A stretch of 64,000 nucleotides of DNA from Diadema setosum (GCA_033980235.1 CM067075.1:26235061-26299060), one strand, 5' to 3'. Positions 24,643 through 37,390 are shown, counted from the stretch's first letter. Notes: generated by a model from the sequence alone, not told the origin. A program made the numbers and translations.

Positions 24643-26473
24643 TATCATCATTTCTTCCTTCTTCCCTGCTTTTCTATATTCCTTTTCTTCGCCTTCCTCA
24701 GTATATTCACTCTCTCTGATATTACAGTTCAATCGCAAGGGTGCCCAGCAGACATACAAGTATCTGTGATTGTATATGCACATTCGTTGTCTCATTATCT
24801 GTACTATCATTTTCCTGTCAGTTATTCTAGACAACTATACATTAGTATGGGTATATATGGCAACCTGTCATTTTTTTTTGGTCTCTTTAATACTGCCATC
24901 AATTAAGGATTCATCACTCACATGACGTTTGTGATACCTCCTCGCTCCCAAGTTGAGCTTCTCCTCAACCCTCATCACGTCTGCTAAGTCACTCAACAAT
25001 TTATCAGGGGTACACGTCGTCATGTCGTCTTAAACTTGACGGAATTTGAGAGACAGGTCGGTTATGTAAAATGTCAGTCATGATCAACACGATCACGTCG
25101 TGAGAAAAAAAAAATGGTGTCATGCTGGGTTGGTGGTTTCAATTTTTATGCCCATCTCCTCAAACTTCCTTTGCTGACCATGTCTACTCTTCCCAACTCT
25201 CCCTTACTCTGCTATCTGATGAAAAAGCAAAGTATAAAAAGCGTTTCTTTTGAAAGTATTCCTCTCAAAGCGCTGTCGAAACCACGAGATGTGCGCCATT
25301 ACAATTAAGACACCCGTGTTTTCCTTTTCCCAACAACACAAATCCCCTAATACCGGTAACAAGTTTCCATACAGGGCCCGTTAAGTCTATTTGTACGGGT
25401 CGGCCTAATCCGCTCCGAGATGCGCCGCACAAGGGTAGCATGGTTTCAATTTAGCCCCCCCTTCTCTAATCCTTAAACGCTGTAGAGTATAAGATGAAGA
25501 TACTTCAACAGCCGATTAACGGATTTCCCTCCTGCTTTTTTCCCGTCGACCTCTATCTGCCACCCTTCCCCTTTCCTCTTTGTAAAAAGAAAAAGAAGAG
25601 AAGATGGGCGATTAGAGTTAATTAACGATTACACCAGAAGGTATAAGACGTTGACTCAAGAAGCGGTCAAAGTTTGGGGGTTCTTTTTATATACCCCCTC
25701 TCGTAATATGTGGTGTAGCTCTTCATGTCCCGATAGTTTTAGACATGTTACAAGGAGATTAGTTGGTATATCTTGCTTTAAAAGGAAAGATGCGTTCAGA
25801 ACTGTCAAAGGAAAGAGCTACTTGGTCAAAGGGAACGAAGAAGAACCCGAAGTATCACCATCTTAGAATATGTGCTCAATGCCATGCATATCCAAAACTT
25901 AAAACTTTGAAGTCGCTCAATAGTTTGATAATGTCGTTACGTTTCTGTTCCCCAGCTAACAAGTCCTCCATGGCGATTGTAAGATGGTTATGTGTTGAAT
26001 TACATCTGATGTAAACTGCAAGAAAGGTCAATTACATTTCCCATTGTATACAGCGATTCCATGAGACGGAGATATAGATATCATTATATAGGATGCACAC
26101 TTCCCCCTTCATTCGGCCAATAATTATCATGTCTACTGAATAAAGTGCCTGTCTAGCATCCAGGAGGTCGTGGATTGGAATCCCACCCGAGTTTTTGAGC
26201 CTATGATTCTTATCATGGCTAATACGTACTAAAGCACTGGAACAATCGGTGTTTATTTAGATCAATGAAGGGCAATTTGTTAAAGAGGTGTAATTCTCAT
26301 GTCATTTCGCTAGCGTACACTAAAAAGTACATGGAATAGCGTTGGTGAAAGTGCAAAAAACAGAGAGAACATTTAGGAAAAGAATGTAGTCCGTAGAGTC
26401 GATAATGTATGTACACATAGACAGATATATGAATGTGTTAACTATGTTGTTATTAACTTTCATTTTCTTACAG
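22540..26473 (+). other. Ptf1a intron (phase 1)
   Basis: 3934-bp intron with donor GTGAGT at 22540 and acceptor TTTTCTTACAG ending at 26473. It splits a codon after its first base, so exon 1 HR- reads on into -SSPVDMEYG. It contains a (CAT)n run (24593-24651) and a degenerate GAGTT/GAGTTT run (22811-22848). A tRNA-like B-box (GGATTGGAATCCC) near 26170-26185 may be a SINE relic. No embedded gene is seen. Confidence 0.9.
24593..24651. repeat. (CAT)n microsatellite in the Ptf1a intron
   Basis: About 58 bp of CAT/TCA triplets following a CTT/TCC-rich pyrimidine tract that starts near 24560. Confidence 0.95.
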
Positions 26474-26763
26474 GCTCGCCCGTTGACATGGAGTACGGAG
26501 CTATCCCCCTGGCAGGCCACTCGCTCTCGTGGTGCGACGAGAAGAAGACGCAACCCGGCCCCAACGGCACCATGACCGCCAAGGTTTGGACGCCCGAGGA
26601 TCCCCGCCAGTCGTCCTCCCCGCTCTCGATGGAAGACGGCGACGTCTCGTCCGGGTCCGCGGGTGTGCCCGATGATGTTGTTGGCATGACAACGCTGGAA
26701 GAGCTGTCCTTTGCGCAACAACTCTCGCCCATCCATCATCATTTGGAGGAGAGAGCCCATTAA
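26474..26763 (+). CDS. Ptf1a: Ptf1a, exon 2 coding part (RBPJ-binding C-terminus)
   Basis: Starts after the acceptor TTACAG and ends at TAA (26761-26763), giving the last 96 residues. It carries the two tryptophan motifs that define Ptf1a outside the b[11 protein letters not shown] (C1) and [10 protein letters not shown] (C2). In vertebrates both contact RBPJ/RBPJL, and the C2 tryptophan is needed for that contact. The linker between them ([14 protein letters not shown]) is short and variable. The tail is Ser/Asp-rich and ends in LEERAH. Both motifs are intact, so assembly of a PTF1-type trimer is expected. The exon is distinctly GC-richer than its surroundings, like exon 1. Confidence 0.95.
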
Positions 26764-27051
26764 CTTTGTGCGATAAACAGAACGTATACCTCCACTGTTG
26801 GACAAACTCTTTGCACTTGACGAGTGCAGTTTCTTCTCTTTCGGGATAGTTCCCGGGTCCTTCGACCCATTCAAGTATGATCGAGTATGATTATATTTTC
26901 ATTTGTGGAAAGATATTTCTGTCTCAACTAAGTGAATTGTTGGTTCTACAATGTTTCATGGATTTGGATAGTAGAATTCAAGATATTTTTTAAAAGAAGT
27001 TAATAAGAATTCTAAATGTCAGTTGAATAATTCTTCTCAGACTTTAATAAA
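26764..27051 (+). other. Ptf1a 3' UTR up to first poly(A) signal
   Basis: Sequence after the stop codon. The first AATAAA hexamer is at 27046-27051, which would give a 3' UTR of about 300 nt. Later A-rich sites could extend it. Confidence 0.5.
27046..27051 (+). terminator. Candidate Ptf1a polyadenylation signal
   Basis: Canonical AATAAA at 27046-27051, 283 bp after the stop codon. No transcript evidence is available here. Confidence 0.45.
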
Positions 27052-27059
27052 AACATTAA

Positions 27060-29605
27060 GTGACCGAAAGAGACGGAGGAAAAAAAATCCAAACTCAATA
27101 TTAACTTTTGATAGGCAACTCTACGAAAATGCAGTAAAAAAGAATAAGACTTGGGGTCTAACTTCTTATCTAATAAGATACAACTGAATTGCAGAGCAAT
27201 GGTATGTTCGCAATTTATACTCGACTTTTGCATGTAATGATGCTCGTGAAAAGAAGAAGAAGAAGAAAAAGAAGAAGAAGAAGAAGAGTGAGAAAGAGAG
27301 AATAGCAAAGAAAATCGAATGTCTTCCATCCTATTTCAACTCGCAATGTCGGAAAGTGATTTGTCTTTTTTTAACTTTGAAGTGAGTTGAAAAGTATCTT
27401 TTGTTGAAAATACAAACAAATCCAAATCAAACACGCAAATTATGTCAGTACCTTTAAACGATGAAGTGGCTCGGTCCTGTCGAATTTCAACTCTGAGAAT
27501 CCATCGAACCTCAACTCTATTAGAGAGAGAAAAAAATATATATATAGTCTTCATAACTCAAACGAAAAATACTCTTTCCTTGGTGTTAACAGAAGTTACT
27601 GTGGTGTTTTACCAAAAGGTAAATCATTTTCCAACATTGTCCTTGTCAATCTGATACTTTCAGGAATATAAGTTTTGCTTAGATGTTGACGAATATATTA
27701 CTATACCTCTGCAGAACAACTAGTCATTGAAAAATTACTCTCAGTAGCTCATTTATAAAAAAAATCATGAATTATATTCAAGATTTCTCCCCAACTCTTT
27801 AAGATTCTAACGTGACTCAAATCTCAAAGTTGAATATAAGGACAAAACTCCATACAAACACATATTCATCAATATTATGAAAACTCAACCTTCTTCCAAC
27901 TCGCCCTTAATTATCAACGATACCAACAACTTTTAAGTGTACCCATTTTTCGGTCGATTTCGATTGTGTATCTGTCAAATCATTCATGGAGATATAGAAG
28001 AAATGGAAACAGAATTTCCAGTCTACAGTGTTTATATACTGATCCGTTAGTGCCTTTAAGTTAGAAAGTTCGCTAAATGATGTTTGTTTTCATCTGTATA
28101 TTTGGTGTGATTTTTGTACATACAAAGATGTATATATCAAATTATTTTAACTCGAGATTTTATATATATGTGTCTTGTTCCTGGCTTTGGTTGGGTTATT
28201 TTTGTGGTAATTAAAGGTGAGAGGTCAAAACAAAAACAAAGAAACAATTAAATCATTCTTGATTAAGTTTGACAATTACGTACAGTCCGATTGAGGGTAT
28301 AGTGAGATACTTGTTCTTTTTTTTTTTCTTTTTACGCGGGGGAGGGGGGCTTTTTAAACTATATTGATATACCTGTGTTATGTTTCGTTTGAATTTTTGG
28401 TAACCGAGGATGAAAATAATTTCAAGAGAAACATTGCAATCTGTCCGTTTCTCTTTCATATACTGTTGGAATACTAAAAATAATTTCTCCTTCCACAACG
28501 AACTCCGACAAGGGTCGTCTGATACATGAAAAGAGATATTTATATTTTCCTTCCCTGCGGATTTTAGAGTGCAATATCTTACTGAATTTCAATTTGAGTT
28601 TAATTATTAACTGACAAATATTGGAATGATTTAGATATATGACACCTTTTTTTGATGTACCGGGATCCAAGATTCTCATGCAGGGAATCAACTTGTTATA
28701 ATACCCTTATGTAATGCGCAAACAAGGTGATTAACATTATTATTAGTTTGATGTACCGGTAATTCAATTACATTTCACTACTCTTGCTGAGACGTTTCTT
28801 GTTTCCATTCTGCATAACATTCCGAAAGAGAGGGGTACATTGTACCATGGACTAGGGTTCATGATTGTACATTTTCAAAATCGTGTGCTTGTGGACGTTT
28901 CTAAGTGTGCATTGAACATTCTCGGATCAAACTCAAAATCCGTCTTTTTGGGATTATTTTCTGGGATTACCCTATGACGCGATCAATTTCACTCTATATA
29001 CTTCTGGGATACAAGAGTGTGATGATAAACCCTTCTGGTAGCGTTATCGGTATGGAGAATTCATAACGAATGCAGTAGTTTCGTATATGTTCTGAAGTAT
29101 ACACAAGAAATATCATGTGTTACTGTCTTGTATAGGTCCTTTAATCTTAAAGCATAAAATCTCATTTTTACCCTTGGTATCAGCTCAAGAAGTTTTTATG
29201 CACAAGAAATTGCATCTCCGCTTTATCACAGAATGATGTGCTAAAATCAATTACACCGGGCGTCGATTATTGAAATGACCATACTACGTTGTTTTTGTGT
29301 TGTGATTATCAAGAATGATGGTTTTTGCCGTTTGTCTTATGTAAATTCATATTTCAAGCATAGGTTTGATTTTTCTCTAACTAACTCACCCCCCGTTTGA
29401 CGGGCACAAACTCAGTTATTGCTCTCATTTGATCTTGTGAAACAACTTTTCTGATGATGGCATGAACGGAATAAAAATCTAACATGAAAACAGATGAATT
29501 ATCTTGTCTATATGGCTCATATTTATATTGATGGCACTGTGTTACAGTGTTCATGCTATTTGCGTTCACTGAGTGGAACTAGTGATGAGGTGCATTTGGT
29601 TTCTG

Positions 29606-29638
<33 letters not shown>

Positions 29639-31084
29639 ATGATATTGATTTCATTTATTTTTTTTTTTGGCCCTAGTCTGAGAATCATAGTCTCGCAGAT
29701 CCTATATTAATGAAATACATTTGTTTTGGCACGTGAACACGTATTGACGTTTGCTTCATGATGGAAAATGACAGAAACTTCATATTAATAATTATCATCA
29801 TTGTGTGTGTTCGATGTACATTATATACTAAGAAACAATGACCATGTGTACGAAAATATATATTTTTTTTTAATCATTCAGCTCTCTGTACCACCAAACA
29901 ATCAAACACCACGCTAAATGTGACACCTATTAATTATGGCGCTCCAAAAATATTGGACGTTATTATTATTGGAATTACTTGTATGTTTCCCAAATTCCAT
30001 CATGGTCTTTAAAAATTACAAGGTACCTCTATAAGATGTATCAAAGTCCATCTTTGGATAATGGCCAAAAAAAAAGAAGTATCGACCCTGGATTTTGCTG
30101 GTCGGTGTGTATTCCTGTCTAATGATAAAGTGTGGGTGTATGTTGGAGCTGCAGCCGACGTCATTATCATGCCCAATAAAGCAAACAGTTACAGTCAGAC
30201 CTATGACGCACGAGCTCATATCTCCTCATTGGGCACAGGTGCTTTGCGCCACCTTACTTTCCCGTCATATGCAGCCATGCAAAAGCAGCCTCCCCTGCCT
30301 CCCTCTTCTCTCCGCCGAATACCACCACCATTACCACCACCAGCCAACGGATCCCACGGGCACCTCGGTTGCCCAGGTAGATATGGCATTTCGTTTCGGA
30401 ATCAGGCAGAAAAGAGGAGAATTATAGCTGCCAGCCATGTTAATGGAAGTGCTGTTAATTGCATGTGCTCCTTGATAACGAGTACTTTCAAAACGTTTGC
30501 AGCGCCATGGACTTTAATTCTTGATCAAATGTAAGAGTCCAGAGGATGCAAAATAATTCCAGCCCATTTAGATTGCGCCACGTGCATGTGTATCTTCAAA
30601 TAAGAAAAGACACATCCATAGTAGGTTCTAATATTTATTGACATATACATGTAAAAGAATGAGGACGAAATATTTCATGATTACGATTTGGCATGAATTA
30701 CCACCATCTTTATAAACATAATTATGTAAAAATCTTCCACAAATTTACCCACATTTACAAAGACATAATACGTACATACAATACTAAGTATTAGTACTTT
30801 TTTGAAGAAATCCAAATTCTTTTTCTTAGTCTTTAGACTGTATCACTGTTTTCATGCAATCCTATAGCGCGGGAAACACAAACAATAACATTTCTTTGTT
30901 GTATCATATCAAGGAGCATCGGAGCTCCGTCGAAAAATATGGTTATTGTAAACATTTTTTTTTTTAGCTGTTGGATGAAAAGACAACATGACCGAGTCAT
31001 ATCTGCATCATCATATGAAAACACGTGTGGTGGCTGATCGATAGCTCCATCTCTAAATGCACTCTAGTTCGGGTGCACGTCCCG
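27060..31084. other. Downstream flank of Ptf1a, no other gene
   Basis: Mostly AT-rich. Holds GAA triplets (27257-27290), a G run near 28341-28348 and a CA repeat (29607-29636). The 157-codon frame at 30061-30534 has no recognisable domain. Distal enhancers are possible, but none can be pointed to. Confidence 0.45.
29607..29636. repeat. (CA)n microsatellite
   Basis: Fifteen CA units. Confidence 0.95.
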
Positions 31085-31375
31085 AGACCCACAAGTCGTA
31101 TCTAGCCAACGAGTATAATAGTCCCTGAGTCATGCAGCCACGAGATATACAGCCCACTAGTCAAACAGCCGATGAGTTCGACACTATCTAGGCCTACGGG
31201 ACCCCGTGTTGTAATGTCGAACTCGTGGGCTGATTTTACCTAGTGTCGATCTCATGGGCCTTATTTGCCTAGTATATCGAACTTATGGGTCTTATTTGCC
31301 CAGTGTCGAACTCATAGGCTGTATGAATCGTGGGCTGTATGACTCGTGGGTGTCGGTCTCGTGGGATGACCCCCT
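31085..31375. repeat. Degenerate ~30-bp minisatellite on TCGAACTCGTGGGCTGT
   Basis: Repeated words such as GTCGAACTCGTGGGCTGATTT, GTCGATCTCATGGGCCTTATT, ATCGAACTTATGGGTCTTATT, GTCGAACTCATAGGCTGTAT and GACTCGTGGG recur at about 16-33 bp spacing from 31210 to 31365. The left part (31120-31190) carries the same words inverted (CAGCCGATGAGTTCGACACTA), so the array folds back around 31195. Confidence 0.75.
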
Positions 31376-31400
31376 GTGGTTCTTGTGCAAGTATGTTCCA

Positions 31401-34400
31401 TTTCCCTATAGCACTGTTACTTAAATCGAAACTTATCGACCATCGTGATTGGAACTCATCGACCGACACGTCGACCGCCATGTTTTATGTTAGTAGTGTT
31501 CTATTGTATATCCAAGTTGGATATCATAATTGTATTATCATATTTTGTTATATTTCATGCATTTTCCATTAAGAAATACGAAAATAGAGTGAAATCAAAA
31601 TTGAAAAGATGCTACAAGAGAATCATGCTACTGAGAAGGTGAAAAGAGTCAGTTACACCTTATTAATTTCGCCCATGTACCAAAGCTGGGGAATTACATT
31701 TGGAGAAAACTTGGATAATACGACTTCAAAACTTATTTTGAATTCTAATTTGGCTTTACAAGCGTTTACACATCGTGCGATTGTTTACCTACAGTTTATA
31801 ACGCTTTATATTCTATATTGCATATGTACTGTATACATTGAAATTAATCCAGTTCTCTGATCTCCGGAATTAATGTCCTGCATAATCATGCATTATACGT
31901 ATTATTCGCTTTTGCCGGTAACCCCTGCAACTTGACCTGTTTTAGTTTTGGAAAATAACATAAAATATCTGCACAGCAAGTCACGATCTATGTAACACGC
32001 AGTATTTCACGGCGTGGAAACAACGAGCTGTTACTGCATGGCTGTGTATACACATTACTTATTATTCACCGATGTAGTTTGTTCCACGCGCGTTCGCGTG
32101 CGGTTCAATAAATAAAAGGATTCCGTGAACAGGTAGAACCCTAAAGGCATTTTATTATCCTGTTTTGGTAACCCCTCTTGTACCGAAAAGGAGCGCAGGG
32201 GAAATTTTGTTTTCCGCTCCTCGTTTCCGTTCAATCTCTCCCTCTCTTTTGTGCTTCGCATATTTTACCATCAACGATAATTATTCCGCTGTTACTTTCT
32301 TGTTCGTTTTACAACGTGTCACATTCCTGTGAAGTCATAAACATTGACCCAATGTTTGAATGATTATAAAGCACGTTTCAAGCTCATAAATTATTTTACT
32401 GATTCCCTAAAAATTAAATGTTGAGACATGAGATTGTGACAAGCATGTCATAATGTGAGCTATCCCATGACAATACATGAGTGTCGACGTAGAAATATAT
32501 CGAAATAATCGTAAGAGCTTAAAGCCTGCTGGGTGTGGGGTAATCATTATTCAACGTCAGATGAAAATTATCAGTATGATGTTATGAAAGTTACTATACA
32601 GTGCCTCCTCAACACATTTTCCCTTAGTCTCTCTCTGAAAGAATGATGATAATCCCATTACGCCATTTTCTATACTCTGCAACATACCCCTTGAATCTCT
32701 GCAGTTGTTGTTCACTGCTGCAACATGTGACCTTTCTGCTTTTTGCTTCTGTTTTTCTGTATTTTTATTTAGTGACATATATTTAAAAAGATTTTTTTAT
32801 TGTGTGTTTTAATCGGTTTCCCCAGATATAGTTGGTCTTAAAAAACATCCGTACTTTAAACTTCCCCTAATCTGATTACTCACGGGACCTGCGACTGTAC
32901 AAGCTAATGCTTTTTACGCAGGCCCCATCATATTTTTTCGCATTATGACCACAGTGTAATTCGCATGCATACAGACCTCGTGTTTATACCAAATCAAACT
33001 TCTGTACATTCTGATGAAGTCTCATCTGAATTATGTTTTGTATAATTTTCGTATTTATATACTTTATTGTGATATATGTGAGAAATATGAAAATAAATTG
33101 AAATGAAAATGAAAAATGAAATTAAATGAGGCAGAAGAACTGAAGAAACTTAACCTCTGACTGATAATTATGATAAACTGACATTTATGATTTCGCTATC
33201 ATATCCAAAGACGTTATATGTGTTGATGTTGATCGTGATGACAGAGAATTTACTTGAAAGACATTGTTTCTTTTTCTTTTTATAATAATTCAATGATCAA
33301 AACCACTGGTCAGGGAGAGCTTAAGGAATATTTGGAAGTATCAAGAAAGTACTGGTAATTTGAATGACATTTATCATCCAGCAGGGGAATCTATGGCATC
33401 TCCAAAGAAAGAAAGAAAGAAAGAAACAAGACAAACATCAACTAAATGAAAATAAAAGAATATTAGAATAACCTGCTTTCCTCGTGTTCCTTGCCAATTC
33501 AAAACTACCAAACCAACGGTGGTTTTTACATGAAATCATATACAGAAATACACATTGGTTCATTGTTATTCAATTATTTCATTAACAGCATTTAACTTCT
33601 TGTTATCCTAATATGTAGAGAATCCTCTGAAAAGTATAGATATTGATAATTCTGAATTTTTTTCAATATATAATATTGTTGGAAATTCTACTGTTGCCAT
33701 GGCAACTGTTTTGCTAATTGCCATAATTGTTATTATCACATAACTATTTATTCTTTTCACATGACAATTTCTAAATTTCTTATAGCTCTATCTTACTTCA
33801 CTTCCTCAACTGCATGTGTTCTTTACTTTCGGTTTGATTGTTTTTGCTTCTTTCTTCGTTCAATTATTCACTTTTTTTGCTGCCATCTCATATTTCAGTT
33901 ACAGCTTGCTCGCCTGTGGTCCCCCTCTGTCTGTTGCTTAATATTTTGCATTTCTTCCTCTTTGCAGGCATTTATTTTTCTCTATCCGTCTCTCTTTGTC
34001 TCCTTCGCGAATATCTGTACGTTCATTTCACTGCATGTGCTTTTTTTTTCTCCTTTTCATCGTTTCCTCCTAGAAGCGGAGAAACGCTCAGCAATGTTTA
34101 TGTGTCGGCGGATCCTTGCGGATACATGACGTGACGAGGAGAAATTATTAGACGCTTTCGTCAATAAAAAAGTGGACGTGAACACAACCTTAATGAACGG
34201 CCCTAATCAATTATTGATGTCCGCTAGCACACATCCCCTCATCCGCCAGTGCTTGCACCGCTATCAACGGACCTCCGAGCAATTAAAATTCCTCCGCGCC
34301 CGCATTCGGACGCGGTGTAGCATCACACGTGTTCCCCAATTCCGCGCTGGGATCTCCGCGTCGACGGATCGCCGAGAAACCCGTTAACTACCAAGATCTC

Positions 34401-34869
34401 CAGACAGCGCGGTCCAATATTGAATTTATGGATTGTAGTTAGACCGATTAATTTGGCAAGCTAATTTTTCTTTCCTGGGTGTTGTATAATTTCCCTCTGC
34501 CATTTCCCTCCTCGCCGTTAACACGTGGACGAGAAGTAACGTGGAATGAATCGGCACTGTCAAGTCAACCCTCTCCGGCTTAATGACACATAGCCTCAAA
34601 AAATAAACAATTAGGGCAAGATGAGAGTTAATACGTGACAGAATTTTGTATGCAAACCTAGTGGACATATCGTTTGATCTCTGGCTGTTAAAGTGTGGTT
34701 GATTGAAATGCTGCGGATATGAGAACAAGAGAAAGAAAGAAACAACAACAACAAAGAGAATAGTAAAGCTAAAAGCGTGGAGAGGGGTAGAGGAGAGAAC
34801 AAATGTAAAGTGAAACTAATACATTAAGGATCAATGCTTACAGTGACTGCAGTGACAGGACTATAGAAG
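31401..34869. other. AT-rich spacer, no gene recognised
   Basis: Includes a GCGCGTTCGCGTGCG near-palindrome near 32086. A possible plus-strand LINE 3' tail lies at 32990-33125 (AAATTGAAATGAAAATGAAA). Frames at 33760-34130 are Phe/Ser-rich and unconvincing. Confidence 0.4.
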
Positions 34870-35124
34870 ATGGAGGAGTAGGAGTAGGAGGAGGAGGAGG
34901 AAGAGGAGGAGGAGGAGGAGGAGGAGGAGGAGGCGAAGGAGGAGGAGGTGATGGACGAGGAGGAAGAGGAGGAGGAGGAAGAAGAGGAGGAGGAGGAGGA
35001 AGAGGAGGAGGAGGAGGAGGAGGAGGTGGAGGAGGAGGAGGAGGAGGAGGAGGAAGAGGAGGAGGAGGAGGAGGAGGAGGAAGAGGAGGAGGAGGAGGAG
35101 GCGAAGGAGGAGGAGGTGATGGAC

Positions 35125-35156
<32 letters not shown>

Positions 35157-35220
35157 GGAGGAGGAGGACGGAGAAGAGGAGGAGGAAGAGAAGGAGGAAG
35201 ATTAGGAGGAGGAGGAGGAA
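34870..35220. repeat. GGA/GAA homopurine satellite with 168-bp duplication
   Basis: About 350 bp of almost pure purine on the plus strand. The interruption GCGAAGGAGGAGGAGGTGAT starts at 34933 and again at 35101, so a 168-bp block has been duplicated. The poly-Glu and poly-Leu frames on the two strands are by-products. Confidence 0.95.
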
Positions 35221-36107
35221 AAGATGAAGCATGGATGTAGCTTACAGATGAACTTGATGCAGTTTCTCACCCTCACTCTAAAGAAAACGATAAAAAGGAT
35301 GGTATAGTTCTGGTTGAGATGGGGGATTCAATTTTTTCCGACGTTTTTCAGACACTTTGTGAGATAATAAGAAACCACTTATGAAATATTACAGAGCACA
35401 CAATTCTTAGAGGAATTTAAAGTTTATTTGGCGATAACCGGTTATGAAGTGGCTGAGATATCAAAAACAAAAATGGTCCGAACAAAAGATTGGACCCACC
35501 TTTTATGGGATTACTTTTCCTTGCCTTGTTTTTGGATATCTCAGTCATTTCAAAACCGATTTTCATCAAATAAACTTTGAACTCCTCTTAAAATTGTATG
35601 CTCTTTACCATTTCAGAAGAGGTTTCTAATTATCTCGAAAAAAAAGTTGGAAACCTGAAGCCCCATTTCAACCAAAACTATTTATATATACAATCCTTTT
35701 AAACTGTAAAAAACAAAAACAAAACAACAACAACGCCAACAACAACAACAAAATCACTTCAAACGAATTCGACACTTGACACTGCATGTAGTTAGTGCTA
35801 CCGTGTCTGATTGCAGAAACATTGGTCTGAAAATTACATCATAAAATGGTATATGAGGATTTTTTTTCGAAGACATGATTTTTAAATCAAAATAGGTCTG
35901 ACGGATGATAAACGGATTGGGTACGACACAGAATGTATTCATATGCATTAAAGTAAAGAAAGGAATAAAATCCAGTCGACCTGCAACATGACACAATCCG
36001 CATGTTTGACATTGTCCGCAGTGTGAGGATAATCACACGATAGAACCTTGAGCCCTTGACGAGGGTTTGGAATCTCCCCCTCAGCGCCTTGGACAAGCAC
36101 CTTCCTT
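35221..36107. other. Spacer, no gene recognised
   Basis: AT-rich with a CAA-rich tract at 35710-35755. An inverted pair of words around 35390-35630 (TTTCAAAACCGATTTTCATC against ATAACCGGTTATGAAGTGGC) is too degenerate to classify. Confidence 0.35.
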
Positions 36108-36400
36108 GGAGTATTTCATTCAATACAATTCAATTCCATTATCACTTATTTCCATCCAACAAAAGGATGAAACAGAATACAAAGCATGCACTTTACAAAT
36201 CATATTGCTTTTATCAATTTGTAAAAAATACATAATGCAATCTGGATCTTAAAGTATACAGTAAAATATAATGTGGAATAATCGAGAACAGCAATGCATA
36301 CTTTGCAAGGTTGACAGAAAAGTAAGTATGGAAAAGAGTAGTTCACTAAAAAGCAGGGCTTGTAAAACGTGGATCACTCAAAACGTAATATGTAACTAAA
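36108..36400 (-). mobile_element. LINE-tail-like repeat, copy at 36.1 kb
   Basis: Begins with TTCATTCAATACAATTCAAT and shares CCATCCAACAAAAGGATGAA, AAAGCATGCA, GGTTGACAGA, AAGTAAGTATGGAAAAGAGTA and GGCTTGTAAAACG with the copy at 19746-20010. Its pentamer tail has not expanded. Confidence 0.8.
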
Positions 36401-36780
36401 TATCATCCAAAATCTATTCATGTACAGCCAACATGGCTAAATAGAGGTATTAAATCTACAACAGGTAACAACATGAACAAGAGCATCAACATTTCTAAAC
36501 AGTAACTATTGTAAAATGCAAGAAAATAAAATTCAGATTATACTAACAATGTAACAACCTGCCGGCGCCATTTTGCCAAACCGTGTGTACCCAGAAATTA
36601 GTGACCCCCAATAGTAAATACATAAACACATGCCCTAGCTGCTCTTCTCGAGGGGTTAAGTGGGTTCTTCCACGTGCGCAAGTAGCGATATTCTCCGACA
36701 CTATAGCCCACGCTAGTCCCTGTATCCGAGTGGCAAGATTGTTCCGTTGTTTGTCAAAGTGAAATGCTTGGTAGCTTCAA

Positions 36781-37303
36781 ACATTTCATTTCATTTCATT
36801 TCATTTCATTTCATTTCATTTCATTTCATTTCGTTTCGTTTCATTTCATCTCATCTCATCTCATCTCATGTCACTTCACGTCATTTCATTTCATCTCATC
36901 TCATTTCATTTCATTTCATCTCATCTCATTTCATTTCATCTCATTTCATTTCATTTCATTTCATCCCATTTCATTTCATTTCATTTCATTTCATTTCATC
37001 CCATTTCATTTCATCTCATTTCATTTCATTTCATTTCATCCCATTTCATTTCATCTCATTTCATTTCATCTCATTTCATTTCATTTCATTTCATCCCATT
37101 TCATTTCATTTCATTTCATTTCATTTCATTTCATCTCATCTCATTTCTTGTCACTTCACGTCATTTAATTTCATCTCATTTCATTTCATTTCATTTCATT
37201 TCATCCCATTTCATTTCATTTCATTTCATTTCATTTCATTTCATCTCATCTCATCTCATCTCATCTCATCTCATCTCAGCTCATTTCATTTCATTTCATT
37301 TCA
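36781..37303. repeat. TTTCA/TCTCA pentamer satellite
   Basis: About 520 bp of CATTT, CATCT and CATCC pentamers. The rare word GTCACTTCACGTCATTT occurs at 36870 and 37150, showing a 280-bp internal duplication. The long His/Phe/Ile/Ser frames in all three phases are by-products of the repeat. Confidence 0.95.
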
Positions 37304-37311
37304 AACACTGT

Positions 37312-37390
37312 CCATCTGGTTCTACTGGGACTCGAACCCAAGACCTTTCTGTAGTGTGACAGATCACTCTACCACCATTAAATTAGATGG
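37312..37390 (-). other. tRNA-like sequence next to the TTTCA satellite
   Basis: On the minus strand a 79-nt segment has complementary ends (CCATCT and AGATGG) and an A-box-like GGTGGTAGAGTG. It also has a possible anticodon stem TCTGT/ACAGA around CACACT, and a perfect B-box core GGTTCGAGTCC. The extra bases before the D-arm and the 6-nt anticodon loop argue against a functional tRNA. A tRNA pseudogene or SINE head fits better. Confidence 0.55.

Noticed and set aside
26320..26874. 184-codon minus-strand frame over Ptf1a exon 2
   Set aside because: Antisense shadow of a GC-rich conserved exon; shows no domain, while the plus strand shows Ptf1a motifs and splice sites.
30061..30534. 157-codon plus-strand frame
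   Set aside because: Low-complexity Pro/Ser middle and no similarity I recognise; in AT-rich intergenic DNA, likely chance.
31085..31375. CRISPR-like array
   Set aside because: Units vary in length and sequence, include an inverted half, and lie in an animal genome with no cas genes.
34948..35205. Poly-Glu (plus) and poly-Leu (minus) frames
   Set aside because: Translation of the GGA homopurine repeat; no non-repeat coding context.
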